This document shows positions 6,507 through 14,496 of a stretch of 27,960 bases of DNA, one piece after another. Numbering within the stretch: the stretch's first letter is position 1; every line of letters starts with the position of its first letter. A program made the translations under genes and the position numbers. This DNA comes from JBBSHS01 sp038232515 (lineage in GTDB: Bacteria > Actinomycetota > Acidimicrobiia > Acidimicrobiales > JAUJNH01): positions 1 to 27,960 of the forward strand of contig JBBSHS010000030.1 of the NCBI GenBank assembly GCA_038232515.1, written 5' to 3'. Under the pieces are notes generated by a model, which saw only the letters and a program-made list of their open reading frames with translations, was not told where the DNA came from and made no database searches.

Positions 6507-7091
6507 GTGGTGCTGGCCCGGCTCATCGAGGCGAGGGGGCCGTGCACCCTGGGCTGGCCACGCGCCGGTGGCGGTCTGGACCATTTCGGGGCGCTCTGCC
6601 GGTCGATCCTGTTCCAGCAGCTGGCGGGCAGGGCGGCGGCCACCATCCACGCCCGGTTCGTGGCCCTTTTCGACGGGGGGGTCGCCACTCCGGGCACCGT
6701 CCTCGCTCTGCCGCCGGGCGCACTGCGGGCTGCCGGCCTGTCCGGGGCCAAGGCCGCCTCCATCCTCGACCTGGCGGCCAGGATCGTCACCGGCGAGATC
6801 GACTTGGACCACACCGCCACCCTGGACGACGGTGCGCTGATCGAGCGCTTGTCCTCCGTTCGCGGTATCGGGCGGTGGACGGCGGAGATGTTCCTCATGT
6901 TCCAACTGCATCGGCTCGACGTCTGGCCGGTGGGCGACCTCGGCGTACGGAAGGGCTTCACCCTGGCCTGGGGCCTTGCCGCCATGCCCACACCCAAGGA
7001 GCTGGTCGCCATGGGCGACCCCTACCGGCCCTACCGCAGCGTCGTCGCCTGGTATTGCTGGCGGGCGGTCGAAACGCTCACCGTCGGTTAG
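6507..7091 (+). CDS. AlkA-type DNA-3-methyladenine glycosylase (HhH-GPD family)
   Basis: The enzyme cuts alkylated purines from DNA as the first step of base excision repair. The 194-residue form from the GTG at 6507 contains the whole catalytic core. The helix-hairpin-helix LSSVRGIGRWTA lies at about residues 115-126 and the Gly/Pro-rich loop with the catalytic Asp144 in WPVGDLGVRKG at 140-150. The early segment SILFQQLAGRAAATIHARF is the typical helix bearing the substrate-pocket residues. The frame stays open upstream to 6390 with natural-looking protein but no start codon, so the real N-terminus is probably longer (see 6386-6427), giving about 234 residues. It is divergent from the SCP2-like gene. 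No SOS box or Ada-type gene is nearby. Confidence 0.88.
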   Translation: MVLARLIEARGPCTLGWPRAGGGLDHFGALCRSILFQQLAGRAAATIHARFVALFDGGVATPGTVLALPPGALRAAGLSGAKAASILDLAARIVTGEIDLDHTATLDDGALIERLSSVRGIGRWTAEMFLMFQLHRLDVWPVGDLGVRKGFTLAWGLAAMPTPKELVAMGDPYRPYRSVVAWYCWRAVETLTVG

Positions 7092-7120
7092 CACGCTCCA
7101 CGAAGGCCCACCCGGCCACC

Positions 7121-7126
7121 TACCAT
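7121..7126 (+). promoter_or_regulatory. -10-like element TACCAT, leaderless type
   Basis: TACCAT ends eight bases before the GTG at 7135, in the 129-base gap between the glycosylase gene and the DUF5648-like gene. Spacing and form match the other leaderless starts in the window. Confidence 0.4.
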
Positions 7127-7134
7127 TCACCTTC

Positions 7135-7224
7135 GTGGAAGATGAGAGGTCCGTCGGCGTCCGCCTGCCACGCCTCAGATCCACGGACGAGGACAAGGCC
7201 CTCGCCGCGGGTTGGGGGACATGA
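7135..7224 (+). CDS. Possible leaderless 29-aa protein, coupled to the next gene
   Basis: The GTG at 7135 opens MEDERSVGVRLPRLRSTDED and ends KALAAGWGT. Its TGA overlaps the ATG of the following gene as ATGA, the same 4-nt coupling used throughout this window. A TACCAT element is placed for a leaderless start. The peptide is charged and soluble with no recognised domain. It is either a small protein made with its neighbour or a translated leader that delivers ribosomes to the ATG at 7221, which has GGGGGA only one base upstream. Confidence 0.4.
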   Translation: MEDERSVGVRLPRLRSTDEDKALAAGWGT

Positions 7225-8750
7225 ACGAGCTGGATCCTGAACGGGACGAAGCGGCGTCGGGGCTCCTGCTGCGGGACGACCCCGACCTCGACCTCCGCCC
7301 GGGCGGTAGCGCCGTCGTGGAGGTGGCCATCCGCACCGAGAGCCCCAAGGCCGAACGGGTGGACCTGGCCGTTGGTGGCCCTCTGGCTCCTTGGGCCACC
7401 ATCGAGCCGTCCCACCTGACGGTCAGGCCGGGCGCCGATCACTCGGCCACGATCCGCTTCGACCTGCCGGTGGCGGCCGGCCTGCCGGCCGGTCCCACCG
7501 GCTTCACGGTCGAGGTGTCGCCCCGGGCCCGGGGTACCTCGCCCGAGGGCGGCAACGGCGGCGACAAGCCGCAGGGTTGGGTGACCGAGGGGATGGCCTT
7601 CGTGCTGCCCATGGAGGCCCATCGCCTGGAGTTGGTGCCGGGCCGGCGGCGGGCCCGGGTCGAGGTCATCAACGATGGCAACGTGAGCCTGGTACTCCAC
7701 CTCGATGCGACGGCCACGAGCGGCAACCTCAACGTCTCCCTCGAGGACGAGAGCCTGGTGATGGCGCCGGGCGCCACCGCCGCCACGTGGCTGAAGTTGG
7801 ACGGCGCCGGTTCCTACCGGGTCGAGGCTCGCTCCAGCGACGGGGTGGTGGCCACGGCCATCGGCTCCTCTGACCAGTCCGTCAGCCGGATGCGCTCGTC
7901 TGGGCCTCGGGCCTCACGGGCCCGGCACCAGGGCGCTCCGGGCGTCGGCCCGGCGAAGGCCTCGACCGGGACCCCCAGTGCCCCGACCCCCAAAGCCCCG
8001 CCCGGCGGGAAGGCCGGCGGGAAGGCCACGACGTCGCCGGCCAGGGCCAGCGCGGTGGCTTTCGCCCTCGTGGTGCTGTGTATCGCCGACCTGGTCGGCG
8101 TAGTCATCGTCGACCGAGCCCAGGACCCTCCTTCGGCCCGGCTCGTGGCCGGAGGGCCGAGCAACGGCCCCCACGCCGGCGATCGGGTGAGCGGGACCAC
8201 CGCTCCCCTTGCGCAGGTCGCCACCGCTCCGCCGCCCACGGCCAGCGCCGCCGGTGACCCGCTCGTCAAGCTCACCGACGCGAAGGGCCAACCGCTCCCG
8301 GCGCCGGTGCCGCTGCCGGGGACCCCCCCGGCGGGCAAGGTCGCCCCGGTCCACCGCCTCTTCGACGTCGCCCACGGCGACTACGTGTACGCGGCCACGG
8401 CTTCTGACCTAGCCGCGGCCAAGAAGAAGGGGTTCGTGGACCAGGGCGTGCTGGGGCAGATCGAGGTCGACAAGCAGGATGGCACCGTCGCTCTGCGGGA
8501 GTTCGTCAACAAAGACGGTCGTCACCGCCTCACCAGAGGGGACCCCGAGCACGCCAGCGCGCTGGCCGACGGGTACACCGAGGTGCTGGTGGTGGGGTGG
8601 ATGTTCATGGCACCGGTGGGGGCCGGGTTGGCTCTCTACCGGGCCACCCTCGGCGCCGCCTCCTCGCTTACCACCAGCCCGGTCGAGCAGCAGGGCGAGG
8701 TGGCCGCGGGGTGGGCGGACGGGGGCATCATCGCCTATCTGGTGGCCTGA
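7221..8750 (+). CDS. Membrane protein with Ig-like repeats and a DUF5648-like C-terminus
   Basis: The product is 509 residues from the ATG at 7221; a TTG at 7212 is less likely because the ATG overlaps the preceding mini-ORF stop. Two beta-rich, Ig/NEW3-like segments come first (about residues 20-105, including APWATIEPSHLTVRPGA, and 130-205, including VINDGNVSLVLHLDATA). A basic Pro/Gly/Lys-rich linker follows. One hydrophobic helix lies at about 276-297 (AVAFALVVLCIADLVGVVIV). After a Pro/Ala-rich stretch, the C-terminus has two copies of a pattern like DUF5648: VHRLFDVAHGDYVYAATASD and ALREFVNKDGRHRLTRGD, then GYTEVLVVGWMFM and ALYRATLG. There is no signal peptide, so by the simple reading the Ig-like part is cytoplasmic and the DUF5648-like part outside. 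Function unknown; the domain names are by pattern only. Confidence 0.65.
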   Translation: MNELDPERDEAASGLLLRDDPDLDLRPGGSAVVEVAIRTESPKAERVDLAVGGPLAPWATIEPSHLTVRPGADHSATIRFDLPVAAGLPAGPTGFTVEVSPRARGTSPEGGNGGDKPQGWVTEGMAFVLPMEAHRLELVPGRRRARVEVINDGNVSLVLHLDATATSGNLNVSLEDESLVMAPGATAATWLKLDGAGSYRVEARSSDGVVATAIGSSDQSVSRMRSSGPRASRARHQGAPGVGPAKASTGTPSAPTPKAPPGGKAGGKATTSPARASAVAFALVVLCIADLVGVVIVDRAQDPPSARLVAGGPSNGPHAGDRVSGTTAPLAQVATAPPPTASAAGDPLVKLTDAKGQPLPAPVPLPGTPPAGKVAPVHRLFDVAHGDYVYAATASDLAAAKKKGFVDQGVLGQIEVDKQDGTVALREFVNKDGRHRLTRGDPEHASALADGYTEVLVVGWMFMAPVGAGLALYRATLGAASSLTTSPVEQQGEVAAGWADGGIIAYLVA

Positions 8751-8804
8751 GCCGGGACCTGGCCGGGCCCTCCTCGGGACCCAGCCGATCAGGCGTCAAG
8801 CGCC

Positions 8805-8810
8805 TAGTCT
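8805..8810 (+). promoter_or_regulatory. -10-like element TAGTCT before gatC
   Basis: TAGTCT is followed by six bases and the ATG of gatC. There is no Shine-Dalgarno in the 66-base gap after the previous gene. A leaderless transcript for the gatCAB operon is the simplest reading. Confidence 0.5.
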
Positions 8811-8816
8811 GCTCAT

Positions 8817-9119
8817 ATGACCGAGCGGTTGACGAGGACCGATGTGGCCCATGTGGCCCGCCTGGCCCGACTCGATCTCACGGAGGAGGAGATCGGGACG
8901 TTCACCGGGCAACTGGCCGCCGTGCTGGACCACGCCGCCGACGTCGCCGCCCTCGACACGGCCGGGGTGTCACCCACGTCACATGCCCTCGCCCTGTCCA
9001 ATGTGCTGCGGGCCGACGTGCCCCGCCCGAGCCTGGACCGCCATGAGGTGCTAGCCATGGCGCCGGAGGCCGAGGACGGTCGGTTCCGTGTGCCCCGCAT
9101 CCTGGGCCAGGCCCCGTGA
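8817..9119 (+). CDS. gatC: Aspartyl/glutamyl-tRNA amidotransferase subunit C
   Basis: This is the small subunit that wraps around GatA and GatB and stabilises the GatCAB complex, which converts Asp-tRNA(Asn) and Glu-tRNA(Gln) to Asn- and Gln-tRNA. The 100-residue length is normal. The N-terminal helix LTRTDVAHVARLARLDLTEE and the later LRADVPRPSL and VPRIL segments are the family hallmarks. It is first in the gatC-gatA-gatB operon and overlaps gatA by four bases (GTGA). The presence of the whole complex implies that this organism makes at least one of Gln-tRNA or Asn-tRNA indirectly. Confidence 0.95.
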   Translation: MTERLTRTDVAHVARLARLDLTEEEIGTFTGQLAAVLDHAADVAALDTAGVSPTSHALALSNVLRADVPRPSLDRHEVLAMAPEAEDGRFRVPRILGQAP

Positions 9120-10549
9120 CCCAACCGGCCGGCGCGCTGGGACTGGCAGGCGAGGTGCGGGCCGGCAGCCGGACAGCCCGGTCTGTGGTGGAGGGCTGCC
9201 TGTCGGCCATCGATGCCCGCGAGCAGGAGCTTCACGCCTTCAACGTGGTCCTGGCCGAGGAGGCGCTGGCCCGGGCCGACGCTCTCGACCGGCTGGTGGC
9301 GGAGGGGGTTGACCCCGGCCCGCTGGCCGGGATGCCCGTGGCCCTGAAGGACAACCTGTGCACCAGGGGCATCGCCACCACTTGCTCCTCCAAGATGCTG
9401 CAGGGTTGGCGGCCGCCGTACGACGCCACCGTGGTCACGCGCTTGGCGGCGGCCGGCGCCATTGCCATCGGCAAGACCAACCTGGACGAGTTCGCCATGG
9501 GCAGCTCCACCGAGAACTCCGCCTTCGGGCCCACGTGCAACCCCCGCGACCCCAGCCGGGTGCCGGGCGGCTCGAGCGGGGGCAGCGCCGCCGCAGTGGG
9601 CGCCGGTTTTGCTCTCCTCGGCGTGGGCTCCGACACCGGGGGCTCGATCCGCCAGCCGGCGGCGCTGTGCGGAGTGGTGGGGGCCAAACCCACCTACGGG
9701 GCCGTGAGCCGCTACGGCCTCGTGGCGTTCGCGTCGAGCCTCGACCAGATCGGCCCTCTGGCCCTCAACGTGGCCGACGCCGCCGCCCTGTTGGAGGTGA
9801 TGGGCGGCCACGACCCGATGGACTCGACCAGCCTCGACCGGCCGTCGCCCCGCCTGAGCGAGCAGCTGGAGGACGGCGTCCAGGGCCTGCGGGTCGGCGT
9901 GGTCAAGGAGTTCGTCGAGCTCGAGGGCCTCGCCGCCGACGTCGCCGGGCGCGTCACCGCCGCCGCCGCGGCCCTCGACAAGGCTGGTGCCACCGTCGAC
10001 CAGGTCAGCGTGCCGGCCACCGTGCACGGGCTGTCCGCCTACTACCTCATCGCGCCGGCCGAGTGCTCGTCGAATCTGGCCCGCTACGACGGCGTCCGCT
10101 ACGGCTACCGCCATGCGGGCTCCCGGGACATCACCGAGATGTACGGCCGGACGCGGGCGAACGGCTTCGGGCCCGAGGTCAAGCGCCGCATCATGTTGGG
10201 CACCTACGCACTGTCGGCCGGTTACTACGACGCCTACTACGGCCAGGCTCAGAGAGTGCGCACACTCATCGTGCGGGACTTCGAAGCCGCCTACGAGCGC
10301 TTCGACGTCCTGCTCGGTCCCACCACGCCGACCGTCGCCTTCCCCCTCGGCGCCAAGACGCACGACCCGTTGGCCATGTACCTCTCCGACGTGTACACCA
10401 TCCCCTCGAACCTGGCCGGCCACCCGGCGGTGTCGGTCCCCTTCGGCACCGGTCAGGACGACCTGCCGGTGGGCGTGCAGGTGCTGGCCCCAGCGCTGGG
10501 CGAGCCGGTCATGTTCCGGGCCGCGGCCGTGCTGGAGGCATCACTGTGA
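9116..10549 (+). CDS. gatA: Aspartyl/glutamyl-tRNA amidotransferase subunit A
   Basis: This is the glutaminase subunit: it hydrolyses glutamine and sends ammonia to GatB. The 477-residue product has the amidase signature. The catalytic Lys78 is in PVALKDNLC. The GGSSGGSAAAVGAG loop (151-164) carries the cis-Ser, and the nucleophile Ser177 lies in GSDTGGSIRQPA. The strand MPVALKDNL and the later KPTYGAVSRYGLVAFASSLD are typical of GatA rather than general amidases. It starts at a GTG within the gatC stop (GTGA) and ends inside the gatB start, so all three subunits are coupled for equal production. Confidence 0.97.
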   Translation: MTQPAGALGLAGEVRAGSRTARSVVEGCLSAIDAREQELHAFNVVLAEEALARADALDRLVAEGVDPGPLAGMPVALKDNLCTRGIATTCSSKMLQGWRPPYDATVVTRLAAAGAIAIGKTNLDEFAMGSSTENSAFGPTCNPRDPSRVPGGSSGGSAAAVGAGFALLGVGSDTGGSIRQPAALCGVVGAKPTYGAVSRYGLVAFASSLDQIGPLALNVADAAALLEVMGGHDPMDSTSLDRPSPRLSEQLEDGVQGLRVGVVKEFVELEGLAADVAGRVTAAAAALDKAGATVDQVSVPATVHGLSAYYLIAPAECSSNLARYDGVRYGYRHAGSRDITEMYGRTRANGFGPEVKRRIMLGTYALSAGYYDAYYGQAQRVRTLIVRDFEAAYERFDVLLGPTTPTVAFPLGAKTHDPLAMYLSDVYTIPSNLAGHPAVSVPFGTGQDDLPVGVQVLAPALGEPVMFRAAAVLEASL

Positions 10550-12015
10550 CCACCGGCGAGGGCCGCACCACCGACTGGGAGACCGTCATCGGCCTCGAGG
10601 TCCACTGCGAGCTGAAGACGGCCACCAAGTTGTTCTGTGGCTGCCGGAACCAGTTCGGCGACGAGCCCAACACCAACGTGTGCCCGGTGTGCCTGGGCCT
10701 GCCCGGCTCACTGCCGGTGGTCAACGCACAGGCCGTCGAGCTGGCCATCCGCGTGGGGCTGGCCCTGCGGTGCGATGTCAGGCCGTCCATCTTCCACCGC
10801 AAGAACTACTTCTATCCCGACATGCCCAAGGACTATCAGGTCAGCCAGTACGACGAGCCCATCAACGTCGACGGGTGGCTGGACCTGCCCAACGGTACGA
10901 GGATCGGCATAGAACGGGCCCACATGGAGGAGGACACCGGCAAGTCGACACACGTGGGTGGCACCGGGCGCATCGCCGACGCCACCCACAGCCTGGTCGA
11001 CTACAACCGGGCCGGCGTGCCACTGGTGGAGATCGTGAGCAGGCCTGACCTGCGCAGCGCGGAGGACGCCAAGGCCTATGTGTCGGAGCTTCGGGCCATC
11101 CTCGTGGCCATCGGGGCATCGGACGGCCGCATGGAGGAGGGCAGCCTGAGGGTCGACGCCAATGTGTCGCTCCGGCCCCGAGGCACCGAGGAGTACGGCA
11201 CCCGCTGCGAGATCAAGAACCTGAACTCCTTGCGGTCGGTGGCCCGGGCCATCGACTACGAGGTGGCCCGCCAGGCGGCCGAGCGTCACGCCGGCAGCCG
11301 CATCGTTCAGGAGACCAGGCACTGGAACGAGGGCGAGGGCCGCACCTCGTCGTTGCGGTCCAAGGAAGAGGCCTACGACTACCGGTACTTTCCCGAGCCC
11401 GACCTGGTGCCGCTGGCCCCGTCGGACGCCTGGGTGGCCGCCGTACGCCAGACCCTGCCGGTTCTCCCGGCCGAGCGCAGGGCCTCCCTCGGGGCGACGG
11501 TCGGGGCCGAACCGGCGTCGGAGATGGTGGTGACGGCCGTCGACCGGGGGGTGGACAGACTCGTGCTCGACGCGGTGGGGGCCGGGGCGGACGGGCGCAT
11601 CGCCCTCAACCGGGCGGTGAACGACCTGCCCGCCGATGCGTTCATCGAGCTCGACACCTTCGTGGCCCTCGTCGGTCTGGAAGCCGGCGGTGGGCTCACG
11701 CCCACACAGTCCAAGCGGGTGCTGGAGGTGGCCGTGGCCCGCAACGGCGGCGACCCGGCCGCCATCGCCGCCGAACTGGGCCTGGAGGCCATGGGGGACG
11801 ACATGGTGGCGGCCGCTCTGGACGAGCTCATCGCCGCCCACCCTGAGGACTTCGCCGACTACGTGAGCGGCAACGACAAGGTGGCCGGCAAGTTCGTCGG
11901 CCTGGTCATGAAGTCCACGGGCGGCAAGGCCAACGGTAGGGTCGTCACCCAGCTGCTGCGCGACCGCCGGGCGGCAGGCCAGGGGCAGGGGCAGGACCAG
12001 GCTCTCTCCCCTTGA
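10546..12015 (+). CDS. gatB: Aspartyl/glutamyl-tRNA amidotransferase subunit B
   Basis: This subunit binds the mischarged tRNA, uses ATP to activate the Asp/Glu carboxyl, and transamidates it. The product is 489 residues from the GTG at 10546, which overlaps the gatA stop (GTGA). The frame is open far upstream, but only this start gives the family N-terminus WETVIGLEVHCELKT. A CxC and CxxC pair (Cys31, 33, 46, 49) should hold zinc. Other signatures are HRKNYFYPDMPKDYQVSQYD, HMEEDTGKSTH and DYNRAGVPLVEIVSRPDLRS. The last 140 residues form the helical and YqeY-like tail domains that grip the tRNA. The final residues (GQGQGQDQ) are a low-complexity extension. Confidence 0.97.
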   Translation: MTTGEGRTTDWETVIGLEVHCELKTATKLFCGCRNQFGDEPNTNVCPVCLGLPGSLPVVNAQAVELAIRVGLALRCDVRPSIFHRKNYFYPDMPKDYQVSQYDEPINVDGWLDLPNGTRIGIERAHMEEDTGKSTHVGGTGRIADATHSLVDYNRAGVPLVEIVSRPDLRSAEDAKAYVSELRAILVAIGASDGRMEEGSLRVDANVSLRPRGTEEYGTRCEIKNLNSLRSVARAIDYEVARQAAERHAGSRIVQETRHWNEGEGRTSSLRSKEEAYDYRYFPEPDLVPLAPSDAWVAAVRQTLPVLPAERRASLGATVGAEPASEMVVTAVDRGVDRLVLDAVGAGADGRIALNRAVNDLPADAFIELDTFVALVGLEAGGGLTPTQSKRVLEVAVARNGGDPAAIAAELGLEAMGDDMVAAALDELIAAHPEDFADYVSGNDKVAGKFVGLVMKSTGGKANGRVVTQLLRDRRAAGQGQGQDQALSP

Positions 12016-12147
12016 GCCGCAGCCACGAGGCCGGCGGCCGCTCTCCGAGGCGATGGTCACAGAGCGCTCGTTGGTGGTCTGGGAGCACTGTGGGATCGCG
12101 TCGGTGGGACATGCCAGTGGGCGGTGGCGTCACGACCTTGCCCGACC

Positions 12148-12180
12148 GGCCGGCGCAACCGGTCCCAGCCGGTGCCGGCC
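12148..12180. terminator. Strong stem-loop between convergent gatB and aldehyde dehydrogenase genes
   Basis: GGCCGGC (12148-12154) and ACCGG (12158-12162), separated by a GCA bulge, pair with CCGGT (12169-12173) and GCCGGCC (12174-12180). This gives a 12-bp GC stem with a 6-base loop. It lies one base past the aldehyde dehydrogenase stop and about 130 bases past gatB. It has no U-tract on either strand. A two-way terminator or 3'-end stabiliser is likely from position. I see nothing else in 12016-12147. Confidence 0.5.
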
Positions 12181-12181
12181 C

Positions 12182-13705
12182 TTACACCGGCAGCACCACC
12201 GTCTTCAGCACCGTGCACTCGTCGATCGAGTAGCCCAGCCCCTCGCGGCCGATGCCGGAATCCGGCTTGCGGCCGCCGAAGGGGAAGTGCCCCACTCCAT
12301 GGGCGGGGGCGTCGTTCACGTGGACCTGCCCGCATTCCAATGCACGGGCGGCCCGCCACGCCCTGTCCAGGTTGGTGGTAAACACCGAGGAGTCGAGGCC
12401 ATAGCGGGATCGGTTGGCCACTTCGAGGGCTTGGTCGAGATCGTCCACCGGCGTCACCGCCAGCACGGGCCCGAATGTCTCTTCCCAGACGATGTCCGCG
12501 TTCAGGGGGACGTCGGCCAACATCGTCGTTTGGTGGTAGGCGGCGCAGACCTCGCCGCCGGCCAGAAGCTGCGCACCCTTGTCGATGGCATCGGACACGA
12601 GCGCGGCGACGGAGCGGGCGGCGGACGACTTGACGAGGGGGCCGACCTTGATGCCGGCACCGCGTGGGTCACCCACCGACCATTTGGCCGTCTCCTCGAG
12701 GGCTCGAGCCACGTAGTCGTCGTAGACGGATCGCTCGACCAGCACCCGGCTGACGGCGTCGCAGCGTTGCCCGGCATTCTTGAACGCCCCCAGCACCGTC
12801 CGCTCGGCCGCAAGCTCGAGGTCGGCGTCATCCAGGATGATGGCGGCGGCGTTGCCGCCCAGCTCCAGGTGGAGCGGCTTGGGCCCGGCCACGGCGGCGA
12901 TGCCGCGCCCGACCGAGCTGGAGCCGGTGAAGGAGACCATGGACACGTCGGCGTGCCCGGCCAGGAGCTCGCCGATCTCTGCGCCCGAGCCCGTCACCAG
13001 GTTGAGGACCCCAGCGGGAAGACCGGCTTCCTGCAGGGCGCGGGCGAACAGCACCAGCGCCACCGGATCGTCCGAAGGTGCCTTGGCCACCACCGTGTTG
13101 CCGGCGGCAAGAGCGGGGATGATCTTGGAGGCAGCCAGGAAGAGCGGGTAGTTGAACGGGCCGAAGGCGGCGACCGTACCCACGGGCTCCCGCAAGACGA
13201 TCGCCGACTTGCCCGCCGTCTCGGCGATCCAGTCGCCGGGGAGATACTCACCGAAGATCTTGCGTACCTCTTCCCGGACCAGGCGCAGTCGCTCGATGGT
13301 GGCCCGGACCTCTGAGCCGGCCTGCTCCGGCGTCTTGCCCAGGTCGGCCACGATGGCGGCGGTGAAGCAGTCCAGCTCGCGCTCCACCACCTCGGCCGCC
13401 TGCTGGCAGATCTCCAGCCGGGCGGCGGCGTGCATCGCCCTGAAGCGGGGCCGGGCGGCACGAGCCGAGGCGATGGCTGCCTCGACGTCGCTACTGTCCG
13501 CCGACTGGGCTCGCGCGATCAGCTCGCCATTGATCGGGGAGCGGACGTCGAAGAGTTGACCGCTGTTCGTCGGGCGCCACTCGTCGCCGATCAGCAGCCG
13601 CAAGCACGGCAGACCGTCAACCGTCCCGGCCGCCGGTCCCAGCAGCTCGGACCCGTCCAGCCGGACCGGGCCTTCGTCCTGCGGCCTCCATGCTGTGGCG
13701 GTCAC
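12182..13705 (-). CDS. NAD(P)-dependent aldehyde dehydrogenase, GAPN-like
   Basis: The enzyme oxidises an aldehyde to a carboxylate. The 507-residue product starts at a GTG with AAGGAGG upstream. It has Asn185 in FGPFNYP, Lys208 in VAKAPS, FTGSSSVG (259-266), the general base Glu281 in LELGG and the nucleophile Cys315 in NAGQRCDAVS. The GQRCDA form of the Cys motif and the ending FPFGGRKPDSGIGREGLGYS, then IDECTVLKTV, resemble non-phosphorylating glyceraldehyde-3-phosphate dehydrogenases and lactaldehyde dehydrogenases. So the substrate may be glyceraldehyde-3-phosphate or another short hydroxy-aldehyde. No glycolytic gene is adjacent. The first 35 residues are an extension before the usual domain. 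Confidence 0.88.
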   Translation of the reverse strand: MTATAWRPQDEGPVRLDGSELLGPAAGTVDGLPCLRLLIGDEWRPTNSGQLFDVRSPINGELIARAQSADSSDVEAAIASARAARPRFRAMHAAARLEICQQAAEVVERELDCFTAAIVADLGKTPEQAGSEVRATIERLRLVREEVRKIFGEYLPGDWIAETAGKSAIVLREPVGTVAAFGPFNYPLFLAASKIIPALAAGNTVVAKAPSDDPVALVLFARALQEAGLPAGVLNLVTGSGAEIGELLAGHADVSMVSFTGSSSVGRGIAAVAGPKPLHLELGGNAAAIILDDADLELAAERTVLGAFKNAGQRCDAVSRVLVERSVYDDYVARALEETAKWSVGDPRGAGIKVGPLVKSSAARSVAALVSDAIDKGAQLLAGGEVCAAYHQTTMLADVPLNADIVWEETFGPVLAVTPVDDLDQALEVANRSRYGLDSSVFTTNLDRAWRAARALECGQVHVNDAPAHGVGHFPFGGRKPDSGIGREGLGYSIDECTVLKTVVLPV

Positions 13706-13755
13706 CCGTCCTCCTTCGCGGCCAGGACATCGGATCGCTCCGCGGGCCGAAGTTG

Positions 13756-13761
13756 AACCTA
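13756..13761 (-). promoter_or_regulatory. -10-like element TAGGTT for the aldehyde dehydrogenase gene
   Basis: Read on the minus strand, TAGGTT lies 50 bases before the GTG at 13705. It would give a leader of about 43 bases containing AAGGAGG. It lies in the 118-base gap after the DUF4333 gene, so the dehydrogenase can have its own promoter. No good -35 is seen. Confidence 0.3.
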
Positions 13762-13823
13762 CCCGGGGCCTGCCAACTGCACCGCACCGGACACCGGCAA
13801 CTACCTGTTGACCAGCTGTGGCG

Positions 13824-14432
13824 TTACGGAGGGGGGGCGGCGTTGGTGGTGGGCGTGGACGCCGCCGGTGTGGTCGATGTCGTCGATCCGCCCTGGGGAC
13901 CGACCGCCACCGGAACGGGTGCGAGCACGAGGCCGTCGTCCACCTTCTCGGTGACCCTGCTGGTCGAGCCGTCGCTGGCCGTGGTGGTGCAGTCCAGCGT
14001 CTCGCCCTTGGCCAGCACGACCACTTTGGTGTCGCTGCACCTGGCCGACTTCACGTCGCCGGTGGTCAAGGTGGCGGCCAGCTTCTCGGTGTTGACGATG
14101 GCCTTCTGCGGCTCGAGGGAATAGCCGTCCTCGGACGTATAGACGGCGTTGATGATCGCGTCCTTGCCGGCAACCCTGACCGTGCAGCGGATGACGGTAC
14201 CGGCCTTGGGATTCTTGGCCCCGCAGGAAACAGATTGGATGTCATTGGCGGTCAACCCCGACTCCGGCCGCTCGAGCTGCCTGCGGATGAGGTTCTGGAC
14301 CTGGGTGTTGGCCGCCTCGGTGTGGGTGCAGGCCCCGAGCACCACGGCGACGACCCCGGCCAGTGCCAGCATGCGCCGTGAGCGGGGACTGGACGGTGGG
14401 CCGGGCACGATCGACCAGTCTGGCCGAACCAT
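13824..14432 (-). CDS. Lipoprotein with two DUF4333-like domains
   Basis: The 202-residue product starts at the ATG at 14432, supported by GGAG six bases upstream and by the basic SSPRSRR before the hydrophobic segment. The signal peptide ends in the lipobox VLGAC (Cys35), so the protein should be lipid-anchored outside the membrane. Two DUF4333-type units follow. Each has a paired-Cys beta pattern: IQSVSCGAKNPKAGTVIRCT and VKSARCSDTKVVVLAKGETL, followed by DC. The end is a Thr/Ser/Pro-rich tail. It lies 64 bases after the last ABC permease gene on the same strand and may belong to that operon. DUF4333 proteins have no assigned activity; a role with the exporters is only suggested by position. 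Confidence 0.8.
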   Translation of the reverse strand: MVRPDWSIVPGPPSSPRSRRMLALAGVVAVVLGACTHTEAANTQVQNLIRRQLERPESGLTANDIQSVSCGAKNPKAGTVIRCTVRVAGKDAIINAVYTSEDGYSLEPQKAIVNTEKLAATLTTGDVKSARCSDTKVVVLAKGETLDCTTTASDGSTSRVTEKVDDGLVLAPVPVAVGPQGGSTTSTTPAASTPTTNAAPPP

Positions 14433-14496
14433 GTGTTGCTCCGAAAGTCAGCTCCTGGCTCCCCTCGTCCCGCACCGAGTCGCCAGAGAGCCTCCG

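Noticed and set aside
9358..10545. Long upstream extension of the gatB frame
   Set aside because: It lies inside gatA and reads as Arg/Gly-rich shadow. The gatB family N-terminus starts right after the GTG at 10546.
12016..12147. Short plus-strand ORF continuing after gatB
   Set aside because: No start signals and no protein-like composition. It ends within the convergent aldehyde dehydrogenase gene.
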